Shown here: piece by piece, positions 26,690 to 39,934 of the stretch | Layout of the letters: the number at the start of each line of letters is the position of its first letter | Position numbering within the stretch: position 1 is the first letter of the stretch | Assembly (NCBI RefSeq): GCF_958295425.1 | Contig: NC_081146.1 | Location: 16,123,805 to 16,187,804 of the forward strand | Direction of reading: 5' to 3' | DNA length: 64,000 nucleotides | Source: Solea solea | Lineage: Eukaryota; Chordata; Actinopteri; Pleuronectiformes; Soleidae | Program-made: the position numbers and the translations under genes | Notes under the pieces: generated by a model | What the model was told of the DNA's origin: nothing | The model's database searches: none | Seen by the model: only the letters and a program-made list of their open reading frames with translations

Positions 26690-26774
26690 ACGCACACACA
26701 CACACACACTCCTGCAGTTTGGCTGTTTGCACTTTTTATAGCTCTGTTCAGTCTCTCTCTCTCTCTCTCTCTCT
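26690..26774 (+). repeat. paired (CA)n and (CT)n tracts
   Basis: A CA run at 26694-26709 and a CT run at 26751-26774, separated by about 40 unique bases; a GT run follows the CT run. Confidence 0.9.
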
Positions 26775-26859
26775 CGCTGTGTGTGTGTGTGAGTTGACTC
26801 ACTCCGGCATCTTGTTTTTATTTTTTTTTTCCATCCACATGATTTCTTTTTTTCACATA

Positions 26860-27075
26860 CATTTGTAGAGTCACTGTAATAGGAGCCAGTGTTTGAGGTA
26901 CAGTGCTTATTAGTTTCGTATCTCGGCTAATTACCCATTAAATATCCTCACACACACACACTTCTATTACTGGATAATTAGCAAACGGCCCATTATGAAT
27001 ATGCATTTCCCACTGAGCAATACACAGATATAATATGAATACATTCATTCTAATTTCCTCAATTGACTTGTCATG
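26860..27075. promoter_or_regulatory. possible conserved element with TAATTA and ATGCAT words
   Basis: CGGCTAATTACCCATTAAAT (26926-26945), GGATAATTAGC (26972-26982) and GAATATGCATTTCCC (26998-27012) flank a short CA tract at 26949-26960. The rest is unique sequence, unlike the GA/GT/G-rich tracts just to the left. Confidence 0.33.
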
Positions 27076-28277
27076 CTTTTTCGTGATACTGTTGTTGGAT
27101 GCTTCGCTCGAATCCAGGGATCACAATCAGGAGCGGTTGGTTTTCCTGAGTGTGTGAGGTGTGTGAGTTTCAGCTAGTTCAGTGTTTATATCAGCAGTGG
27201 TTTGCCCCATGTGTGATCACTATGGTTCTTCATTAGCAACAATAGATAATTGGGTCCTGCTGGTGTTATCAGGCATTGGCTCAGACGCTTCGGCTGCAAG
27301 GCCTAATTCAGTCAGACTTGGCAGGGCTCCTGTTGTCACCTTTTGAAGTGAGACAACTGATTTCAAGTTTGTTTTTGTCGATCTTCATGTGTTCAGTTCA
27401 AACTTAATAATAATCTTTTTATTTATTTATTTGATGCATTGCTGTGAGACCGGGCAGTCTGTTCTGGTTTCTCTTTGTTAGCCGTGCTGCGTGTTTTTGT
27501 TGTTTCAACTCTGCCCAGCCTCGCTCTGGCCTGTTATGCAGGATGCTCCGAGCGGTGTGTGTCACATCAGGTGCGTCAGGATGCCCATTGGCTACCAGTT
27601 GCCGTCTGCAGCCATCGCGGCCAATCAGCTATCGGCAAGCTGACCTTTTTGCTGGTGCCCTGACCCTGATGGGAGGTGAAATGTGTGGCTGGTAGCAGTC
27701 AGTACTGGCACAGCAGGATGAGGACGAATAAGAGGAGGAGGAGAAGGACCAAGCCAGAGGGCGAGAGATTTTCTTGGCTAGTCACTCCGGTTCCTGTCCT
27801 CCTTTCTTCTCTCAACTCCTCTTCAGTGGAGTCATGACAGCCTCTCTTGGACAGTTTGCACCGTGTTTCACATGGAAAGGCTCTCTCTTCGTCTCTTGTT
27901 ACAAATTCAGGAGTAGAAGAGTGTAACCACATGAGATACTTCCAAGCTTTTCCACTGTAGTGTGCGTCTGTGTTGTTTTGTGACTTTGTGTGTCATTTGA
28001 AATGGTGAGTAGTCCTATTTCCCAATGGCCTCTCCTGTCGTCTCAGAGATGCTTAGCAACAATCTGTCCTCCCGAACGAGAAAACAAAAATCAGAGGATG
28101 CTCGAAAATGCTCTGAAATGCAGTAATGAATATTTTAGACATAAAGGACCCACTCTCCCAGCCTCCATTTGCCTAGCTCAGTCCTCCAAACAGCCCTTTT
28201 AAAGTCAAGTGATGGGGGTTAAGTTAATTATGCACATTAGGGCCAGCCTTCCTCCCTTGCTTGCTCAGTCGCCGTGT

Positions 28278-28279
<2 letters not shown>

Positions 28280-28324
<45 letters not shown>
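28280..28324 (+). repeat. (GT)n microsatellite, long
   Basis: About 22 uninterrupted GT units, among the longest tracts in the window. Confidence 0.95.
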
Positions 28325-28325
<1 letters not shown>

Positions 28326-28467
28326 ACAGGCTGCGGCGGTGGCTTGAGATGCCGAAAGTCTGCCTTTAATTAAACACAGATGCAAGGAGGGAGAGACTGT
28401 CTGTCACACACACTTTTAACAGAAGCTGCACGCATGCAGACACGCGTGGGCACATACACAGCTACAT

Positions 28468-28490
28468 ACACACACACACACACACACACA
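28468..28490 (+). repeat. (AC)n microsatellite
   Basis: About eleven AC units; opposite in sense to the GT tract 150 bases upstream, so the two could pair as a loose hairpin. Confidence 0.9.
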
Positions 28491-28855
28491 ATTGAAGGAG
28501 ATGAAAGAGTGTAATAGACTCGGTTTGTGTGCGTGCGTGTGTGTCTCGGTATGAGAAGAAACGGGTTCTTTCTATCTCCACTTTGCAACCACATAAATAA
28601 CTTAATCTATATTAAGCATGAACAATCTTGCCTTAGTAATACAACGTAGGATTTGCTCTCGGGATCTATAGATGGTAAACGATATTGTTTATTTGCGAAT
28701 GTCACAGAATAATATGTTGAAGTAACATGTGCATTTATTGGCAAGCCAAGCCGATATAAACTCAGAAGCAGGACCTGTAATGTACAAACAACTCTGTCTT
28801 TAGTCCAGGTAGAGTAGCCTATGTTATAGCACTTTATAAAAAATATGTTTACACG

Positions 28856-29090
28856 AGGGCCACACAGTGTAGTGGTTGGCATTCTTGCCTTCGCAGTAAG
28901 AAGACTCGGGTTCGGGACCTGGTTGGAACAAGGGCCTTTCTGCATGGAGTTTGCATGTTCTCCCCGTGTGTGCATGGGTTTTCTCCAGGTTCTGTCCAGG
29001 GTGTACCCCACCCATCGCCCTATGTCAGCTGAGATAGGCCCAATGACCCTCATGTGGAAGATAAAGTGGTAGAAAATTGATGGATGGATG
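28856..29090 (+). mobile_element. tRNA-derived SINE, teleost type
   Basis: The 5' part resembles a pol III promoter: an A-box-like GTGTAGTGGTTGGCA near 28868 and a B-box-like GGGTTCGGGACC near 28908. A body follows with GGAGTTTGCATGTTCTCCCC and GTCCAGGGTGTACCCC, then AGCTGAGATAGGCC and AAGATAAAGTGGTAGA. It ends in a short GATG repeat tail. From memory this layout matches a tRNA-derived SINE common in fish genomes, whose longer copies have an extra middle segment that seems missing here, so this copy is probably internally deleted. It explains the 148- and 75-codon open frames overlapping it, which are not genes. No clear target-site duplication was identified. Confidence 0.8.
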
Positions 29091-29779
29091 ATTACCCAGC
29101 TTGGCTTTTCAAGATGTTAAAAATGAAAACAACCCCGAAACCAGAAGTTACACAGTGCAGGTGAGACAGACCTGCTCAGGCTTTGACAGGGGTGCCATTC
29201 ACCCTGTTGCCTATTATTTAAAGGTATAAATCGTATATTGTGTTGCTTTGAGGGTAGATAGTAACTGAACAGTTAAAGAGCTTTAAAGTCAGTGTGGCTT
29301 TCTGATTTATTTATCCATTAGTTGCGTGTGTCATCGTGTCAATACATGCTGTTTCTCATTTTTGTGCCGTTTAGCTGCCCACCTGTTCGGTTAATTTTAT
29401 GCCCCTGCTTCCTTTTGTTAAGCTGAAGCTATGTGTCATATTATTATGGCAGTATTTGATCTTCCCTCCCATGGCAGTTGATTGATCTGGTCCATTTGTA
29501 GGGAGCAAAGGGAGCCAATGTTAATCAATGGCAAGTCTTTGATATAAAAAACACCACTCCAGGAACAACTAGAATTACCGGCTTGTGGTTGTGTGCCTGT
29601 GCCAACCAGTGTGTCTGTTTTCTCTGTGTGTGTGTGTACGAAAGTAATGTGAGTCTGTGGTGGAAGTGCGCTTCATGTGCACCAAAGGCAGACAATCCAC
29701 TTGTTCTTGTTCTGCTGTATGTCTTCTGCTTTAGTGTGTGAATTCACAAAAAAGAAACTAAAAACAGAGTCAAACTCCT

Positions 29780-29781
<2 letters not shown>

Positions 29782-29814
<33 letters not shown>
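29782..29814 (+). repeat. (GT)n microsatellite
   Basis: Sixteen GT units. Confidence 0.95.
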
Positions 29815-29815
<1 letters not shown>

Positions 29816-30859
29816 CACATGCTTGGCCAATAAAGACATAGTTGTCGCCATGACATGAGATGATACTTCAAAAACAGATGTTGCTGCAAAAATGCTTCAT
29901 ATTCTATATGTTTCATGTCACTCAGCACAGTTCAGGGTAGTGTCACCCTGTCAGTGTCAATATTCAAATCAAATATTAACAATGGTTACAGTCTTCCCTG
30001 CTTTTCCTGAATCATGACACAGTGAATCCTCCAAATTTGATCCTATATGACATTTCTCTAAAAACAGCATTTATATGACGGTGCCACTATTCTTACTGTA
30101 AGACATGATAACTCATTTCACCACTGTGATAAATAAAGTGTAGTTTTTATTTATTTTTATGATTACAAGTTCATTCTCAATCATGTATATGTTTTTTCTC
30201 TCTAGTTTTTTCTTTTTATTTGAAGGCCACCCAAGATGACTTAATATCATTTTACCTCACCGCTTTATCTTAAACATTCTGTTCTGTTCCTGCTTTTATC
30301 ACATATTTTCATATTTAATTTAGCTTAATTAGAGATACACACCTGGCAGTTTTTCTCGGAAAGAGGGTGTTCTCTTACTTCTCTATCACGGGAGCCTTAA
30401 ATTCGCAGCTGTTTTCTCTCCTCTTTGTCTCTCGGTCTGTCCTGTGCTGCGGCAACGGCCTCATTTTTCATTAGAGGATTGCCCCATTATTTCTTTTCTT
30501 GTGATAAAATGACAAAAGATTACTCACGAGAAATACTAAATACAGAGCCGGACCGATGGGATCTCCCCTCATATGTAACACTGCTGGGCTGTGGCTGAAG
30601 GCTTCATATTTCCTATTTCTCTCTCTATTATATATATCTGGCAGAGGTATAGATACAAAGAACCGTTTGAGTCTGTGTGTGTGTGTGTGTTTGTTTGTAT
30701 TACATTGTGGTTGTTCCAATCTGGTCAAACACCACTAGCTGGTCAGCTGACCTTGCTTCTTTTTTTCCTTTTTTTCTACGAGAAACCTTATTTCAGTGGT
30801 AACGTGGGACAAAAATTAGTTGCCCTTCTGACATAAGTGTCAGGGAGAAGAGTAACTTA

Positions 30860-30862
<3 letters not shown>

Positions 30863-30898
<36 letters not shown>
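30863..30898 (+). repeat. (CA)n microsatellite
   Basis: Eighteen CA units, followed by an AAAT tetranucleotide run at 30961-30977. Confidence 0.95.
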
Positions 30899-30899
<1 letters not shown>

Positions 30900-31169
30900 G
30901 GAAGGGAGGGGGAGGGGACACAGCAGACACTGGACAGCGATGGCCAACACACCCCGCGTTAAATAAATAAATAAATAATAACCACGCCGTATCTTTATCT
31001 GAGATGAAGTTCATATTTTATTTTCAAAACACTGCCTCCATTGGTCACATTTTTCAGTCGCGGATAATAGAAAATGTAAAGATACAGGCGGTGAAATATG
31101 AGTCGGTGCGGGGAGGTAAGAATGAGAAAAGATTAGCTTGAGATTAGAATAAGAGAGATGGAGGAAGGA

Positions 31170-31195
31170 AGAGGAGGAGGAGGAGGAGGAGGAGG
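31170..31195 (+). repeat. (GGA)n trinucleotide tract
   Basis: About eight GGA units; a GT run follows at 31266-31287. Confidence 0.9.
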
Positions 31196-31679
31196 GCAAA
31201 GAGTCTTGCAGTGTGTGAGTAGTTTACGGAGTGTGGTGGTGGTGTTTCTGTCACTTTATGTGTTTGTGTGTGTGTGTGTGTGTGTGAGAGAAGACGGATG
31301 ATTGTACCCACTCCCAACCTGCTTTGTTTTCCGCCTACCTCCAGTAGAGATTGGGAATCCTTGACCAACCCACTCGGCTGTACTCACACCTGCCCACACA
31401 TGCAGTAGCTTTTATTGTTACTGACCAATCAAACCCTGCTGAAATGCATGTAAACGTACATACAGTACATCCTGTTTATCAAAACCATAAAAGAAAAAAA
31501 AATCTGTCCAATACTGTCCCCACTTTGAGAACTGACCAACCTACAGCACATTTGTTTACTGATATTGACGCTTTGTTTTTGCATATTCATTTGCCTGTTT
31601 GTATCAGATAACCCACCTCGACTCGATTTCCTCAATTTGTTTATTCAGTGAATTTGTTTTCCTTGACTTCTCCTGCTGC

Positions 31680-31985
31680 ATGTAGTCCATCGGCAGTTCA
31701 GAGGCTGCGCGGCCGGCGACGCAGTCTCCGAGTGGCCCCATGTCTTTAATTTAACAAGATGCCCACCAAGGAGACTTGTTTTGGCTGCTCCCCATGCATC
31801 CTGAGAGTCATTAAGGCTCGACCCGTGGTGAGGGAGACCCAGCCAGGCATTAGCATAACCAGGCAGAGCAACTGAAGCGGCCCTGGGTCAGTGGAAACTT
31901 CCAGATCAAACACTCCCAATTGCCCTCAGCCCTGGGCTCTGGTTAACACCAGCAGGAACCAGTAACCCTGGGGATATGTTACCAA
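31680..31985. promoter_or_regulatory. possible conserved element, unusually repeat-free
   Basis: About 300 bases of balanced composition contain CTTTAATTTAACAAGATG, GCATTAGCATAACC and two copies of CAGCCCTGGG-like words, between a T-rich segment and a CA tract at 32012. There is no convincing ORF. Its evenness stands out from the low-complexity surroundings. Confidence 0.28.
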
Positions 31986-32699
31986 GCTTAAACCAACAAC
32001 AAAACGAGCGCACACACACACACACACATTCACAAATAGTTTGGGGAATTTTCCTTCTCTTGTAGATGTTTATTTTCCTTTTTTTTCTCTGTCTCCCCTA
32101 CTGTGTTTTGTTAGCAACTTGAATCCCCCCTCTTTTTATTATGGTGCTGCTACAGAAGTGACATAGTTATTAGTAGCACCCTTCTTGACAAGCCGTTATA
32201 TTTATTTATTTACGAATTTGCTATTTCTTCTTTAGACTGGATGGAGATCTATTGTGCAATAATATGCAAGTGAAACCTCCATTACTTTATTCTGGATTGA
32301 CTTGTGCTTGACACGACTGACATGACACTTAACCTTTATCTTCTCCGTGTCACCCTCTCATTTCTCCACTGATGAATACACGCAGTTAGGGTGAAGCATG
32401 TGTTTCAAGAGGTCACAAGTATATGTTTTTTCCAAATCTTTCGGAGGGTATGACTGTTGCATAAACACAAAGGGTTTAAATTACCGAGTTATACTCAATA
32501 ACAGAGAAGGGTGTGTAAGCTATGACCTTAGTCACTTGTCATAATAAGTCAAACAATCGCCAGTATCAATAAAAATTGTGTTATACATTCAGAGTTATTT
32601 TGTTTTTCATGTTGTTCCGATCAAATGTACAAGTGCAATGAGTGTGAGTTATCTCACTCTAAACATATACATCACACTCAGTGGTTGGGGTTGGTTGGG

Positions 32700-33030
32700 T
32701 TATCGGAGTTCGTCGTGACGTTACATCATTTCACTGTCACAGCTGCTTGTCAGTATGCTCGGCACCAGACAACAATTTGGATCACTCATCTCAGAAAGTT
32801 AAGGCCCAAACGCACGTCATTTTCTGTGCATGTAAAGAGTTGTTATTATCATCGCGCTGTGAAGTGTCCCTCTCACAGTGCCCACTCTGATGGCATCTGC
32901 TTTGCTTTAGAGGAGAGCCGAGGCGATTCGCGGTGACGGACGTGGTCGACTCGTCACGCGGGACTAATTTACTTGAAGTTCCGCTGCATTTGTATTGCTT
33001 CACATCCGTCACGGGATCACACTGTCGTTG
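32700..33030. other. CpG-rich patch
   Basis: By eye about 27 CG dinucleotides occur in 330 bases, against very few in the flanks. They concentrate at 32920-32965 (GGCGATTCGCGGTGACGGAC, then GTCGACTCGTCACGCG). It could be a small unmethylated CpG island, an alternative promoter, or a young transposable element that has not yet lost its CpGs. No ORF or terminal repeat settles the choice. Confidence 0.4.
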
Positions 33031-33166
33031 CTATAGCGTGCTGTTGTTTTGTTGTGGGGACTGAGAAAGCCAAACACCAGGATAAGGCGTGATGTCTAAT
33101 GCTCTCAGACAGACGGGGCCTGTTGTTGGTGGACAAAGCTGGCAGTCGCTGTGTGACTGTTTTCTC

Positions 33167-33189
33167 TGTGTGTGTGTGTGTGTGTGTGT
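33167..33189 (+). repeat. (TG)n microsatellite
   Basis: About eleven TG units. Confidence 0.9.
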
Positions 33190-35281
33190 CCACGAGTTAC
33201 CATGACTTGTAGTAGGAATAAAAGACAGTTTTTCCATGTATTTTCTCTAACCACTTCAATCCTCTTGTTGTTTGTTTTTTTTAGACTTTCTTATATAGCT
33301 GTTTAGAAGAGGCATAGAACTGCTGAATGTGCTTAAAGCCGGGCACACTCTCCAGCTGCTATTTGGATTTACATGGATTACATTTGTAGTTTTAAATATT
33401 ATCACTTTGTCTTGATATTTGTAGCAACTGGGTTCATGTGCTTGACCGAGTGTGTGTCGTCAAAGACGTGCGCAGCTTTCCGTTTGTGATAGTTTTAATA
33501 TTCAGTGTTCACAAAGGTGTCTATGAATGACACCGGAGTTGTCATCACATGCTCACCTTTCAGACAATCAACAGCAGGAGAAAACAAAAGACGATGATGA
33601 CGATATAAAAAGGTAAAAAAAAAAAAAACAGCTCAATGTTACTCCAAAGTAACCCACCAGCTGCTGCCCTCACCATTAGTTCCTCACTTTTGCAGGACAA
33701 AAATGATAAAATGGCATTTTTCTTGTTGATGAGCTTGGGTTTTTAATAATTCATTTCAATTATTCCACATTTTCTTGATCCTTTTAATGAGCAAATCACA
33801 CAGAGATGCTTCTCAACAAGCATGGCAGGGAGGGGGGAAAAAAAAGTGCAGTGCACCCTTTTAGATGGGCACAAGGGGGTGAGCAAATGTAAATTATTGG
33901 TAGAACTGGATCCAAGCAGACTCTAAGCTCTTGTCTATGTTTTAGTTTTTGATAAGGAAGGGGGGGAAGTGGATAAAAAGCCGAGATTTAGGGTAGGATT
34001 TATTTGATTCACTGTCTTGATCAAGTGTGACATTGATGAGCGATGTGACTCTGCACCTGACACCGCAACATTTGAACGTAAATGGAAAGTATAGTACACA
34101 AAACAGAGGATTTGCTGATAAAAAATATATTGTTTTGAGCTCCATAATAAATCCAGTAAAAATCCTTTTCTTTGTTGTGTTTTTGTTTGAGCTACGTTTT
34201 GTTTTGACAGGTGGAAATTAAAAATTAAAAAAATCCATATACAAGACAACTGAAGGCTGAGGACTGATTCAGTGAAAGGAGTAGCTGACAAACCTGTTCA
34301 TCCTTCAACCTTGATCGGCTAATATAGGAAATTATCAAATGCTGTGTGATAGTTTTTTTTTCAAAGCGAGTAGTCACATTTTCTAAATCGCCATGGTCAC
34401 ATGAGTTTTCTCCTGGATTGTAATTAATATTTTTTACATTCACATAATAGGCTTTAACCATAATGTTTCACTTTAATCGTACCTCGTGAAAATCTTGCAA
34501 ATTACCTCAAAAAAACATATACTTTGTCGAACACCCATAGTCTCATTTGACCAAACTCGCTAAGTAATGCTTTCCTGGTTTAGAATACCTCCTGTGAAGC
34601 AACTAAAAAAAAAAAAAAATGTCTCCAGTTAACATTCTGCCCTCTCAACTAGGCGTAAAGTGTTTCAAAGCTGCCAGCATGTTCAGAGAAGTGTAGCTTC
34701 CTACGACATCGCTTGCAGATGTTGAAGAATAGTTTATCTAGTTAACACATGTCAGTCGATGCTTAAAAAAAAACCCTTCTGTCTAATTAGAGACAGGAGT
34801 CATTGTCATCTGTCGCATAATGAGGAATCATGGAGGCTTCTTATTTCTCTCTAGTGCCATTTGATATTTTTTTGTGTCAACAAATCAACAGGGGACAAGC
34901 TTCCATATTTTAAGGCAGCGCTGTAAACAGGTTTTTGCCTTTTTTTTTTTTTTATAACAGGCACTGTCAATTACACAGTGGCACTAGCCTTGCAGATACA
35001 GCGGAGCGCTGTGTTGACTGGCTGGGTGGCTGAATTGGTGGCTGACGCTTGTCTCTGGGAAACATGTGAAATATGATTTACATTGAGAGCATGTTGTAGC
35101 AAACCCTAGCCCACGGTATGCATATTCCCCCATTGTTTGTGACAGTTGGTTGTACCTGCGCCGCGGGGAAGAGCGCCAAGTAGGCATCCGACTTTGCATT
35201 TCAGTGGCTGAGCTCAGGGTCAGGAGCACATCTGGTTGACTGGGAGGTGTGTGGTGTATCATTTCTGTGTTTCAGGGTTCT

Positions 35282-35284
<3 letters not shown>

Positions 35285-35312
<28 letters not shown>
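35285..35312 (+). repeat. (AC)n microsatellite
   Basis: Fourteen AC units, with a GGCGGC-type triplet run about 65 bases downstream. Confidence 0.93.
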
Positions 35313-35313
<1 letters not shown>

Positions 35314-36245
35314 TTCACAAACTCACTTGTTGCTGTGCAGCCACAGCCTGTGTGCATAAAGCAACAGCCGCGGTGGCGGCGGCGGCACACAAACAGCAAA
35401 GCCGGCACACCGGTGCACTCCTACACAAACAAACAAACACACCTGCTGCTCCTGGCAAGTCGCTCTGACAATCAGCCGAAGGAGGGAAGGCAAACAAAAC
35501 AAACAGTTTAATTTACATGACAGTAGCCTGCTTTACATTAGCATGCCGAGGCAATGATAGAGTGAAGCTCTACTGGAAACAGCAGGTAATGAAAAGTGAT
35601 GGTCCTATTTGCGGTATACTGTAAGTACAGGAATGGGGAAGCTCGAGCAGTCAGAACTAATAGCGTGCACTAGGCTGCATGTCTCCCAGACAGTCCTTTT
35701 GGTGTGGTGTAGAAAAAAAAAGAGTCTTTCCACAAGTCCTTTCTAAAACAACTAATTTCCAGCATTGCAGAATAAATATGAGCAATTTGTTATAGCGGAA
35801 AACTCGAGATGTCTACAGACAGGAATGTGTGTTTTATTTACTTTCTTACTTATTAATTTATTTATTTATTTATCGGGGCTTTTCTTGTTCCCCAAACTTT
35901 CCTCTTTCAGACAGCACATGAAATGTTTATGCAGTTTGTGCAAAAACAATTCATGTGCAATTTTAACAAGCAATTAACTTCATCAATAAATATTTAAACA
36001 GTGTTTTGGCCGCTTTGTATTTGCACAAAATGGTATTTGTGTCTTGAGACTTGCTGTGTCTCTACTTGATAAGTTTTTGTTCTATGGACATTTATGGCGT
36101 GCGTTTGCATTTGTGCGTGTGTGTGTGGTTTGCTTTGTCAGTGTGCAAACACAACATGCGTGTTTGTGTTTTTTGATACCAGTGATAGCATAGACTCCTT
36201 ATTTCATGTGCTTGTAGTAATACTTTTAATGTCTTTGCATGATTT

Positions 36246-36247
<2 letters not shown>

Positions 36248-36291
<44 letters not shown>
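36248..36291 (+). repeat. (TG)n microsatellite, long
   Basis: Twenty-two TG units; a second shorter GT run lies near 36402-36420. Confidence 0.95.
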
Positions 36292-36294
<3 letters not shown>

Positions 36295-38259
36295 GCTCCA
36301 GTGGTCTGCTGCTCATGTAAAGAGATAGCATCTTCCCACAACAGATCAATAGGAGAATATTTCTAGAATCCCTGCGTCTGTCTCCAATTTAACCAAACCG
36401 TGCGTGTGTGTGTGTGTGTGAGCAAATGTGAAGAATACTCAGACTGACAACCTCACTTGTGCTCTGGTGGTTGGGTTGAACTTAGCTGCCATTATTAAAC
36501 CTATTGACATATTAGTTGCAGAAGAAGCTCATCGCCGCGGTTTGTTTCATCTCTGCTCTTCGGCGAGACTCAGACTGCACTGTTTAATTTCGTGTTTCCC
36601 ATTGTGTTTGTGAAATTTGAACAAAAACAAAAAAAAAACCACCCCTGGTATCACCTCGTTTATGGAACTTGTGATAAAATGAATTGCTGTAAAACTGAAA
36701 TCCATGGCTCTGTTTCAGTTCATCCCCTCTCTACTACTGCTTTAGTATCAAATATTGACACGCATGTGGATGCAGTCTTAGACATACACTCTGTCTTGAA
36801 CACGCAATCTCCACCACCCCCACTCCTCGACTAGCTCACGTTTACTTGCTGTAAATTGTCCTAAAGGGACGCAGCCACAGATGATTTATGGTGCCAGATA
36901 TGATTAGATCCCATTCCGTGTGTCCATTTTTACACAATGGACACAGTTTTGCAAGCGGCGCCTTAAGTGGGAGCCAGTAGTCATTAACGACTGAATAAAC
37001 AACATGTTCCCTACTTATTAAAATATATCTTCATGTTTCCTTCCCATGACATTCGTGGCAACAGCACCCTGGCAACAGAGGACAGTGCGCCTTGAGTGAA
37101 TGTGAAAATATTTATCTTAAGAATGTATAATATGTCAGCAGATGGCCGACGTATGGAATGGACACTTTGTGCTGAGTTAAATTCTGGCTGATGGCCCAAA
37201 TAATTTTTTTCTTTAACTGTTTGCAAGTATTCATGCTGTCATTCACTGGTTGATGAGTGGGTGATTGAACATTAATTAAGTAATCAAATTATGAGTCTAT
37301 AATAAGTTACTTGTGAATTGCTTATCTTTCGTGTGCTAATACATACACAGCAAGAGTAATTGTGATCACAATGTTTTATTCAGGGATTATGATCCTTGCG
37401 TTTAATTTTCTGAAATGTTCCTCACGTTGTGCTGAATGGGATCCATCCTGAATGTACAACCTCATTAGTTTTAAAGGTTTTGACTGCATTTTTTATGGAG
37501 GAAGTGCCATGTTTCTCCTTCAAGTTTGCTTTCAGGACACCGTGCATAAAACATTTACATTATTACATGACATTGATTTATACTGATTGTTTCTTATGTG
37601 TGATGTTTCAGTTATAATTGAATACACCGTCTACAAGGATAAATGCCCATCACATTTACAATATGAAGTCTGTTCTTAACCCTATAAATATTAATATATC
37701 TGTACAAGTAAAACAAATATTATTCCTTTGGCACTTGAACAAGCAATTGTTAGTCATATTAGTTTAAAAAAAAGGTGCCATATATATGATCATTGTATTG
37801 AAAGTGTTATAATTTCACAGATTTTTCAACAGATGTGCACCGTGTGTTGGTCAAAGCTGTGTGTGGACGTGAATTACATGGGGACTATGTGCTTACTTCA
37901 CTCCCACCTTTAACCCCAGTTTTATCTGTTCAGTCTTTGCTCATGAGACTATTCAGACCAGTTGGAACAGTTTCCACAAACACACACACACCTTATGTGT
38001 CAGAGGTTGCACAAAAAAAGGTTCAAGGTTAGTCTCCAGTTTGGCTCAATCTACCTCACAGATAATTGTCGATAAAATGGATCCTTCTATTTTTTTTTTT
38101 CACACTGTGCTCACATATTCCCATCCTCGTCCCCTAGACACTTCGCTTCACTCCCTCACTCCTCGCGCCTTTGCCTCTGTCCTTCTCTTTTCATCCTGAG
38201 CTAGATAAGCCTGCCTCGACTGCCAAAAGCACAAAGTATCACTGCTCACTGCCCCCATG

Positions 38260-38278
38260 CCCCCCCCCCCCCCCCCCT
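38260..38278 (+). repeat. poly(C) tract
   Basis: Eighteen or more consecutive C, preceded by GCCCCCATG. Confidence 0.9.
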
Positions 38279-39933
38279 TCTCTCATGCTCTTCTCACAGT
38301 GCACTGAAGCCATGTCGCAATTTCTCAGGGAGTTTTGATGCCTGGATGTCTCCTGTCCGGGTCCATCTCATCTGAGCGGCAGCGAAGGCCCTATACGATC
38401 TGAACTGCGCTGCCTCGCTGCAGGTCAGCCTTCACGGCCGATTAGTGTCGAAGCGCCACTTTGGTCACAAGTTGTCGGGAGCGCTTATCGTGAAGATCAA
38501 CAGCGATCAGTCTCGCTGGTGCATGCTCTCTCTCTTTCTCTCTATCTCTCCCTCCCTCCCTGTGAGTCCTTTACATCTCCCCCTCATTCCTTCCCGCCCC
38601 CCTTTCTGTTTTCTGCCCTCTCCCCTTTTGGCATTATCCCCCTCCCCCTTCACGTTTTGCCCCTCAAATCACCACATTTCCATCTGTATCAATGTCATTC
38701 TTCTTTTCCGCCACCTTCATCGAGTATTGTCTCTTTTGGATGAGAAAGTGCTTCTTGCAGATTTCTGCTTTTAAGGTGTTTTTTTTTCAGGCAGGGATAG
38801 TAAACGACTTTTTGATCACCTCTTGCATGTTTGTACATGTTTGTATACACTCATCTCCCTTGTCTGTTTTTTTTCCTTTGTTGCAAGATGGGAGAAAAAC
38901 TCCTGAGAAATATTATAGTACTACTACAAGTTTCCTTTTGGTTTAATATTTGAAAGAAAGAACTGAAGCCAAGTAGTTTTTAAACAGGCAAACGTTGAAG
39001 AATGAATGACTTTAACTTTCCAAATAAGAGATTATTGATATATCTCTTTCCAGTAAATAAAAGTTCAGCTCAGAGGCCAATTATGGCCTTAATTTGAAGG
39101 CTGCATTGTTTCTGTATTTTTGCCCGTGACACTCTGTGCCTGCCTTGTGATCATTGCATCACTGAATTTTCTTTTGCCCCACACAGTGTTGTTTACTGTT
39201 TGTCCACTCCAGCAGACACAAGGCTCAGTTTGTATTTGTTTGCTCTTTCTTCCGTCCTTATTCACATCCTTCCGCTCCCGCTCCTCTCGGGGTCTCTCTG
39301 TGCCGTCAGGCCTCGTCTGTGGTGAGAGTGGAGACGAGTCAGGTTTGGCCTGTCAGTGAGGCTGCTAGTGTCAGTATCTGGAGCTGCTGGTTCCTCTGAC
39401 AGCGCTAGAGGGGCTGCTGGTCCTAGCAGAGTGCAGCCTTCACCCTGTGACAAACTCAGTGTCACTGATCCCCTCCGTCTGGTGACATGGCATCTCCTCC
39501 TCCCCAGTCCTTGTCTTTGCCCACACACACACACACACCCACCCACCCACCCCGGCCTGTGGCCTTTTCACTGCCACTTGGCAGTCACTTAGTCACTCAC
39601 TCAGTCAGTCAGTCACTTACTGCCTCGCTGAGGAGTCTGTAGTAGAAACCTACATGACCTACATGTGTTTTTGAAAACTGACACCAGTGTTTTTTTTTTA
39701 ATTTGTATATATATATATACATACGGTACAGTTCACTGTTGATAGGGAGTCTTTCATCGTACCTCCCACCATTTTAATCAAGGAATAGTGGTGTGAAAAG
39801 ACATGAAATAATTGTCTGTATTTCTCACGACATGAGAAATCTAAAATTTTATGATGCAAAAACTTAGTTGGATGCCAATAAACAAGGCTTTTTACTATGA
39901 AAGGTACAGTAAATATGGCATTTTATAGAAAGT

Positions 39934-39934
39934 G

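Noticed and set aside
26405..26797. 130-codon frame with polyglycine and His/Thr runs
   Set aside because: Produced by poly(G), CA and CT tracts; low complexity throughout.
28868..28920. Functional tRNA gene
   Set aside because: A- and B-box-like motifs are present but no cloverleaf with acceptor stem is evident, and the sequence continues into a SINE body.
28607..29053. 148-codon minus-strand frame
   Set aside because: Much of it is antisense to the tRNA-derived SINE.
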